From assembly GCA_023146675.1 (NCBI GenBank), contig JAGLBQ010000038.1, forward strand, positions 1-21,233: a stretch of DNA of 21,233 nucleotides. Reading direction: 5' to 3'. The translations under genes were made by a program, and so were the position numbers. The notes under the pieces are model-generated. The model saw nothing but the letters and a program-made list of their open reading frames with translations. It did no database searches and had not been told where the DNA came from. This document shows positions 16,831-21,233 of the stretch, in pieces (the stretch's first letter is position 1; each line of letters begins with the position of its first letter). This DNA comes from Cocleimonas sp. Its GTDB lineage: Bacteria; Pseudomonadota; Gammaproteobacteria; Thiotrichales; Thiotrichaceae.

Positions 16831-17610
16831 CTAAATAGCTAAATACTCATGTCTTAGCTCTTCATTATCCAGCACTTCTTGCGCTGTACCATCAAATACT
16901 ATATTTCCCATATCCAGTATCAATGCACGATCAGCTAGACGCAGTGCCGCGACGGCATTTTGCTCAACAATAATAGTGGTGATGCCTTGGCGTTTTATAT
17001 TATCAACAATACTGGCTATTTCATGCACAATAACAGGCGCGAGTCCTTCATAGGGTTCATCTAGCAGTAGCAGTTTTATATCACGCGCTAGCGCTCTGGC
17101 GACGGCTAGCATTTGCTGTTCTCCCCCTGAGAGAGTAGTTCCCATTTGACTGCGACGTTCTGCAAGACGTGGGAAATGCTCGTAGATACGTTCTATACTC
17201 CAACCAATGGGGGGTTCTATTTGTGCCAGTTGCAAATTTTCTTCTACAGTTAACCCTGAAATAATGCGTCGATCTTCTGGTACGAGTGCGACGCCCTTTT
17301 GTGCTGCATCATAGGATTTCATGTTATGGAGGGGTTGATGATCTAACCAAATTTCACCGTGTGTTAGAGCAGGATCATCCATACGCGCAATGGTGCGTAG
17401 TGTTGAGGTTTTTCCTGCACCATTTCTACCGAGTAGTGCGATGACTTCCCCTTCGTGAATATCAAAACTTACGCCTTGTACAATATAACTTTCACCGTAA
17501 TAAGCATGAATATCCCAGCAGGAGAAATAGGCAGGGGCTGACCCTTTGCTTTTAACTGCCGCCACTCTATCAACTGGTTTTTCTGCTTCAAATTCTGTTT
17601 TACTCATCAT
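16831..17610 (-). CDS. livF: ABC transporter ATPase, LivF type
   Basis: This is the second ATPase of a branched-chain amino acid (HAAT) type importer. Counted from the in-frame GTG at 17613, Walker A is G62-R-N-G-A-G-K-T-S, the signature L161-S-G-G-E-Q and Walker B L-L-L-L-D185-E186. V-E-Q-N replaces the usual switch His, as is normal in LivF. The N-terminus carries ~25 residues before the ATPase fold, more than E. coli LivF (237 aa). AGGAG (17617-17621) favours the ATG at 17610 over the GTG at 17613. It overlaps the end of livG by 11 bases, so translation is probably coupled. It is last in the operon. The transported substrate cannot be read from the ATPase. Confidence 0.92.
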   Translation of the reverse strand: MMSKTEFEAEKPVDRVAAVKSKGSAPAYFSCWDIHAYYGESYIVQGVSFDIHEGEVIALLGRNGAGKTSTLRTIARMDDPALTHGEIWLDHQPLHNMKSYDAAQKGVALVPEDRRIISGLTVEENLQLAQIEPPIGWSIERIYEHFPRLAERRSQMGTTLSGGEQQMLAVARALARDIKLLLLDEPYEGLAPVIVHEIASIVDNIKRQGITTIIVEQNAVAALRLADRALILDMGNIVFDGTAQEVLDNEELRHEYLAI

Positions 17611-18361
17611 CACCCTCTCCTAAATAAGCATCTTTTACCTTCTGATCATTCTTTATTTCATCAGGTGTTCCTGTCGCAATAATGTGACCACGCGCAAGAA
17701 CACTAATACGATCAGCAAGGCTAAAGACAACATGCATATCATGTTCGATAATAACCTTGGTCATATTGCTCATTTTTTCACTTTTAAGCAGATCAATGGT
17801 ACGGTTAGTATCATGCCGTGCCATACCTGCGGTGGGTTCATCCAGTAATAATAATGTAGGATGCTGAATCAATCCCATTGCTAATTCGAGCCGTCTTTTA
17901 TCACCACGAGAAATACTTCCTGCTAATTTATTGTGGAATTTATCCAGCTCAAAATCAGCAAGTGTTTCCATTGCTTCATCATGGATTGCTTTTTCTTTGG
18001 CAAGTGTTTTAAATGGATTAAAGCTAAAGGTGCCTTCCCTTTTTGCTAATGCAGGAATCATCACATTTTGTAATAAATCCAGATCAGGAAAAATCTCAGG
18101 AGTTTGAAAGACACGCACCATTCCCGCATGATTAATATCGTGAGCCTTCATACCAATCATATTGTTACCATCAAAGGTCACAGAGCCACTATCAGGAATC
18201 AAGCGCCCTATACAACAATTCAGTAGGGTTGATTTACCCGCACCATTAGGGCCAATAATCGCATGGGTTTCACCTTGTTCAATTTTTAAATGTACATCCC
18301 TAAGAGCATGCAAACCACCAAAGGTTTTATTAACACCATCAATATCAAGGATAGTACTCAT
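17600..18361 (-). CDS. livG: ABC transporter ATPase, LivG type
   Basis: The first ATPase of the importer is complete at 253 residues. Walker A is G37-P-N-G-A-G-K-S-T, the Q-loop lies in V-F-Q-T-P, Walker B is L-L-L-D174-E175-P-T-A-G-M, and the switch His is H207 in I-I-E-H-D-M. The signature reads I150-S-R-G-D-K-R-R-L-E where LivG proteins usually have L-S-x-G-E/Q-Q-R-R-L-E, so Arg and Asp replace common residues although Ser and Gly are kept. AGGAG lies shortly before ATG, and the start overlaps the livM stop by 4 bases. Confidence 0.93.
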   Translation of the reverse strand: MSTILDIDGVNKTFGGLHALRDVHLKIEQGETHAIIGPNGAGKSTLLNCCIGRLIPDSGSVTFDGNNMIGMKAHDINHAGMVRVFQTPEIFPDLDLLQNVMIPALAKREGTFSFNPFKTLAKEKAIHDEAMETLADFELDKFHNKLAGSISRGDKRRLELAMGLIQHPTLLLLDEPTAGMARHDTNRTIDLLKSEKMSNMTKVIIEHDMHVVFSLADRISVLARGHIIATGTPDEIKNDQKVKDAYLGEGDDE

Positions 18362-19518
18362 TTTGCCTCTCCTTTGCTGGTTGCATCACTATTCGTAGCG
18401 GGTTGCTTTTTTCCAAAACTAAAAATATGTTTAAACCATTTAAAGAAACGCGTTAATCCCTCCATAACGCCGCCTGGTAGGAAAATAACGATGATCATAA
18501 ACAATGCACCCAGCATAAGATGCCAGCCATCACCGACAAAGGGATTGATGATCGCAACCACCATATTTTCAAGCGTATCAGGTAGGTCAGCAAATATTTT
18601 ATGCAACTCGGACGAGTTTAATGCAGAAAATATATTCTCAAAGTATTTAATAATTGTCGCGCCTAGCAATGGCCCTAGCAGTGTTCCTGCGCCCCCCAAA
18701 ATAGTCATTAAGACCACTTCACCTGAGGCTGTCCATTGCATTCGTTCTGCGCCTGCGAGTGGATCTGTTACTGCCATAAGTGAACCCGCTAACCCTGCAT
18801 ACATACCTGAAATAACGAAAGAGGAGAGTAAATAAGGGCGAGTATTAAAACCTGTGTATTTCATTCGTGTTTGGTTAGATTTAATGGCTCTGAGCTTTAA
18901 TCCAAACGGAGAACGAAATATTTTTAACGAAACATAGAAGGCGATAATGAGTATAACCGCGCAAAAATAAAATCCTGAGAGACCACTCATGGAAATATTA
19001 AACAAATTGGTTGATGGCAAACCTGCTTCAACAGGGACGCCAAACAAACCATCAATAACACGCGGGTCTTGTTGGGATAATTGCAAGCCTGTTTCACCAT
19101 TGGTAATCGGTGTTAAAACGGAGTAAGCGAGGCTATAGGACATTTGCGCAAAGGCAAGTGTTAAAATGGAGAAATAAATCCCTGAGCGACGCAGACTTAA
19201 ATAACCAATGACTAATGCAAAGACACCAGCCATTGCGGTACCCAAAAGTATCGCAGGAATAACATTCATTGATAATAGCTTGAATGCCCATACCGCAGTA
19301 TAAGAACCAACCCCTAAGAAGGTTGCATGACCAAAGGAAAGATAGCCTGTTAAGCCAAATAGAATATTAAAACCAATGGCAAAGATACCAAAAATAGCGA
19401 ATTTCTGTAATAAATCAGGATAATCTGCCCCAATAGGTGCAAGCCAGATTGGAGCAGTTAAGACAACCCCCGAAAAAACTAGCATTATAACAAGATTGCT
19501 TTTAAAAAAATTAGTCAT
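18358..19518 (-). CDS. livM: ABC transporter permease, LivM type
   Basis: This is an inner-membrane permease of 386 residues with multiple hydrophobic helices. It shows the LivM hallmark G-F-N-I-L-F-G-L-T-G-Y-L-S-F-G-H-A-T-F-L-G near residues 48-68, a G-Y-L-S-L-R-R-S-G-I-Y-F-S-I-L-T-L-A-F coupling region, and L-G-G-A-G-T-L-L-G-P-L-L-G-A in the later part. With LivH it forms the transmembrane channel. Its ATG lies within the last 8 bases of livH and a G-rich SD precedes it. A polar C-terminal tail (~365-386) follows the last helix. Confidence 0.93.
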   Translation of the reverse strand: MTNFFKSNLVIMLVFSGVVLTAPIWLAPIGADYPDLLQKFAIFGIFAIGFNILFGLTGYLSFGHATFLGVGSYTAVWAFKLLSMNVIPAILLGTAMAGVFALVIGYLSLRRSGIYFSILTLAFAQMSYSLAYSVLTPITNGETGLQLSQQDPRVIDGLFGVPVEAGLPSTNLFNISMSGLSGFYFCAVILIIAFYVSLKIFRSPFGLKLRAIKSNQTRMKYTGFNTRPYLLSSFVISGMYAGLAGSLMAVTDPLAGAERMQWTASGEVVLMTILGGAGTLLGPLLGATIIKYFENIFSALNSSELHKIFADLPDTLENMVVAIINPFVGDGWHLMLGALFMIIVIFLPGGVMEGLTRFFKWFKHIFSFGKKQPATNSDATSKGEAK

Positions 19519-20527
19519 CCATTACCCCCTCACGCCCCATTAATCCACGTGGTCTAACCAGCAGGATAATAACAGCGACAAGATAAATAATTATTTGGTC
19601 AATACCAGGAAGAATTGCTTTAACTTCATTCATGGAAGCGAAGGATTGTAAAATACCCAAGAGGAATCCCGCAGCAACGGCACCACCAAGCGAGCCCATC
19701 CCCCCCACAACAACCACTACAAAAGAAAGCACTAAAAAGTCCATTCCCATATGATAATCAGGCGGTAAGATGGGGGCATACATAACCCCTGCAAGACCTG
19801 CAACCACAGTGGCTATACCAAAAACAATGGTAAATCGTCGCTGTACATTAATGCCCAGCAACCCAACTGTTTCTCGATCAGCCATACCCGCCCTGACCAC
19901 CATGCCAAAGGTCGTGAATTTTAAGAAGGCAAAAACAGAAAAGATAATAATCGCAGAGAAGGCGAGATAAATAAGTCGCCACCACGGATAGACCAGATTA
20001 TCACTTAACCCAAAAAAGGTACCAATGGCGGCACTGCCTGCAACAATATCAGGCGCAGGTGTTGGAATGGGGTTTGCACCAAAAAAATGTCTAATGATTT
20101 CCTGTATGACAATGGCTAAACCAAAGGTCACTAAGATTTGATCCGCATGTTCACGTTTGTAAAAATGCTTAATCAATCCTCTTTCCATAATAACGCCAAT
20201 GAGTAGCATCACGGGAATGGCAAATAATATGGATAGCGGGACGGCATAGTCAATAATGGCAGTGCCAACATCCCCCCACCATATTTCTATATACGGTTGT
20301 TCTTTATAAGCATCGAAGAAGGTGATGCTTTCATCCTTGACCTTTTTAGAGAGGGTCAGGATATTTTGAAATAAGACAGCACAAAATGCACCTAGCATAA
20401 AGATTGCTCCATGAGCAAAATTTACGACGCCAAGTGTGCCGAAAGTAAGAGTGAGCCCTAACGCGATAAGTGCATAAGCACCGCCTTTATCGAGACCATT
20501 AAGGATTTGAATTAGGATAGCATCCAT
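19511..20527 (-). CDS. livH: ABC transporter permease, LivH type
   Basis: The 338-residue permease contains the LivH core: G-A-Y-A-L-I-A-L-G-L-T-L-T-F-G and V-N-F-A-H-G-A-I-F-M-L-G-A (residues ~16-48), M-E-R-G-L-I near 113, and V-V-V-G-G-M-G-S-L-G-G-A in the C-terminal half. A polar stretch at about 60-95 (rich in Lys, Asp, Glu, Trp) forms a longer loop than in E. coli LivH (308 aa). No SD lies close to ATG 20525-20527; a G6 run is about 13 bases away. A 259-base gap holding a large palindrome separates it from the binding-protein gene, whereas the rest of the operon overlaps. Confidence 0.93.
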   Translation of the reverse strand: MDAILIQILNGLDKGGAYALIALGLTLTFGTLGVVNFAHGAIFMLGAFCAVLFQNILTLSKKVKDESITFFDAYKEQPYIEIWWGDVGTAIIDYAVPLSILFAIPVMLLIGVIMERGLIKHFYKREHADQILVTFGLAIVIQEIIRHFFGANPIPTPAPDIVAGSAAIGTFFGLSDNLVYPWWRLIYLAFSAIIIFSVFAFLKFTTFGMVVRAGMADRETVGLLGINVQRRFTIVFGIATVVAGLAGVMYAPILPPDYHMGMDFLVLSFVVVVVGGMGSLGGAVAAGFLLGILQSFASMNEVKAILPGIDQIIIYLVAVIILLVRPRGLMGREGVMDD

Positions 20528-20550
20528 AAGATTGACTATCTGCCCCCCAA

Positions 20551-20805
20551 GATGAACTTAACTTTTTTGAATGATTTGCCACGAAATATACAGTTTTCTA
20601 GAAAAAACCGACATCCTTCAAACGCTAATTGACAGTTCTGTAGCCCGTATGCAATCTAAACAGAATACGGAGGTCGTAGAAACGCGCTACCCTGTAGCAT
20701 AAACGTCATACAGGCTACAAAAGTGTAAACTACTTTTCTGTTTGGTGAAGGATGCCAAAAAATTGGTATTTCGTGACTTTATTTTTTTACGATGACTTAA
20801 CTTTA
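20551..20805. repeat. Short direct repeats flanking the palindromic element
   Basis: GATGAACTTAACTTT (20551-20565) and GATGACTTAACTTT (20791-20804) are identical apart from one extra A. They bracket the palindrome, with 14-15 bases between each repeat and the palindrome ends. The right copy is the 3' end of the binding-protein gene, so the left copy may be a duplicate of that gene's end. A target-site duplication is possible but would be long. Confidence 0.5.
20580..20775. repeat. 196-bp imperfect palindrome (REP/MITE-like)
   Basis: Three blocks on the left return inverted, in the same order, on the right: CACGAAATA (20580-20588 and 20767-20775), CATCCTTCA (20612-20620 and 20746-20754), and TGTAGCCCGTATG (20639-20651) against the complement of 20707-20719 (12 of 13 bases). 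Spacing within the arms differs, so it is degenerate. Inner pairings exist: CCGTAT/ATACGG (20645-20650 with 20665-20670) and AAAAGT/ACTTTT (20719-20724 with 20732-20737). The GTAGCCCG..../....GGCTAC ends resemble dispersed palindromic elements of gammaproteobacteria. It could end or process mRNA between the binding-protein gene and livH. Confidence 0.65.
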
Positions 20806-21233
20806 TAGGGACCTAAATCACCACCAAAGATTTTTGCGTCATATTCAACCTGTGAACGAGGCACTTCTTGAACAATCTCAAGTAGGTCAAACTGACTTTT
20901 TGGCTTTTCATTTCCACGTACAACCAACACATCTTTAAAGCACTGATGATCTTCTGCACGATATTCTGTTTTACCATTACCCATGCCATCAAACTTAAAG
21001 CCTTCCATTTTCTTGATAACTTCAGGTGGGTAAAATGATCCCGCCATTTCACATGCGTTTGCATAAAGCAATGTTTGTACATAACAAGTATGTGCAGCCT
21101 GCGATGGTGGATGACCGTATTCTTTACCAAAGGATTTAACAAATGCTTGAGAGCCTTCATCTTTAAGCGCCCAGTTCCAGTTGGTTGTACCCAAAATACC
21201 TTGCATATTTTTACCCGCACCCTGTGCCATTAG
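20787..21233 (-). CDS. ABC transporter substrate-binding protein, C-terminal part
   Basis: Only the last 148 codons are in the window; the frame stays open through the right edge (a Leu codon at 21231-21233), so the real start is outside. The sequence G-I-L-G-T-T-N-W-N-W, then S-F-G-K-E-Y-G-H-P-P-S-Q-A-A-H-T-C-Y-V-Q-T-L-L-Y-A-N-A, is typical of the C-terminal lobe of periplasmic Leu/Ile/Val-type (type I) binding proteins. Next to livHMGF it is the binding component, delivering substrate in the periplasm. The family also takes up urea, amides and other small molecules, so the substrate stays open. No convincing U-tract terminator follows the stop; a weak CCAA/TTGG hairpin and the large palindrome do. 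Confidence 0.88.
   Translation of the reverse strand, partial: LMAQGAGKNMQGILGTTNWNWALKDEGSQAFVKSFGKEYGHPPSQAAHTCYVQTLLYANACEMAGSFYPPEVIKKMEGFKFDGMGNGKTEYRAEDHQCFKDVLVVRGNEKPKSQFDLLEIVQEVPRSQVEYDAKIFGGDLGPYKVKSS

Noticed and set aside
16815..16850. ATGAGTAT/ATACTCAT inverted repeat at the end of livF
   Set aside because: The arms are 20 bases apart and partly within the livF coding sequence; no U-tract and no sign of function.
18290..18835. A 181-codon open frame on the plus strand
   Set aside because: It is antisense to livG and livM, has no family resemblance, and its composition mirrors the codons of the membrane permease.
20813..21220. A 135-codon open frame on the minus strand
   Set aside because: It overlaps the binding-protein gene in another frame; the binding-protein frame carries the recognisable family sequence.

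Overview
The window looks like chromosomal DNA of a gammaproteobacterium with low GC content (about 40% by eye). The grounds are a YgiQ protein closely resembling the E. coli type, a PEP-CTERM-type polysaccharide deacetylase, a SNF2/SWIM gene pair and a LivFGMH-type ABC transporter. A sulfur-oxidising Thiotrichales-like lineage would fit, but that is a guess. I see no tRNA, rRNA, CRISPR array, phage or transposase gene.

Layout. (1) 1-1391: a PcfJ-domain gene whose last ~30 codons seem to have been put out of frame. (2) 1392-1853: a gene-free, AT-rich stretch ending in a perfect FNR-type palindrome (TTGAT-N4-ATCAA). (3) 1854-6545: a tight plus-strand operon with a large MscS-like channel, an unrecognised two-TM coiled-coil protein and an HPP-family membrane protein. 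The start of the middle gene lies inside an imperfect tandem duplication that also copied its ribosome-binding region. (4) 6784-7668: a stand-alone NodB-type deacetylase, followed by two back-to-back stem-loops. (5) 7827-14025: ygiQ (radical SAM), a SNF2 helicase and a SWIM zinc-finger protein, translationally coupled. (6) 14149-16731: a large lipoprotein with two N-terminal repeats and a domain resembling a clan GH-A glycosidase. (7) 16831-21233, minus strand: a branched-chain amino acid type ABC transporter (substrate-binding protein running off the right edge, then livH, livM, livG, livF). A ~196-bp imperfect palindrome sits between the binding-protein gene and livH.

How the genes work together. 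The MscS/coiled-coil/HPP operon is the best candidate for an undescribed system: three membrane proteins behind one apparent oxygen-responsive operator. HPP proteins have been linked to nitrite transport, so an anaerobic or nitrogen-oxide role is a reasonable but untested idea. The SNF2/SWIM pair is a known association; its coupling to ygiQ through a 4-bp overlap is the less familiar part. The liv genes are a standard uptake system, and the palindrome could separate high expression of the binding protein from lower expression of the membrane and ATPase genes.
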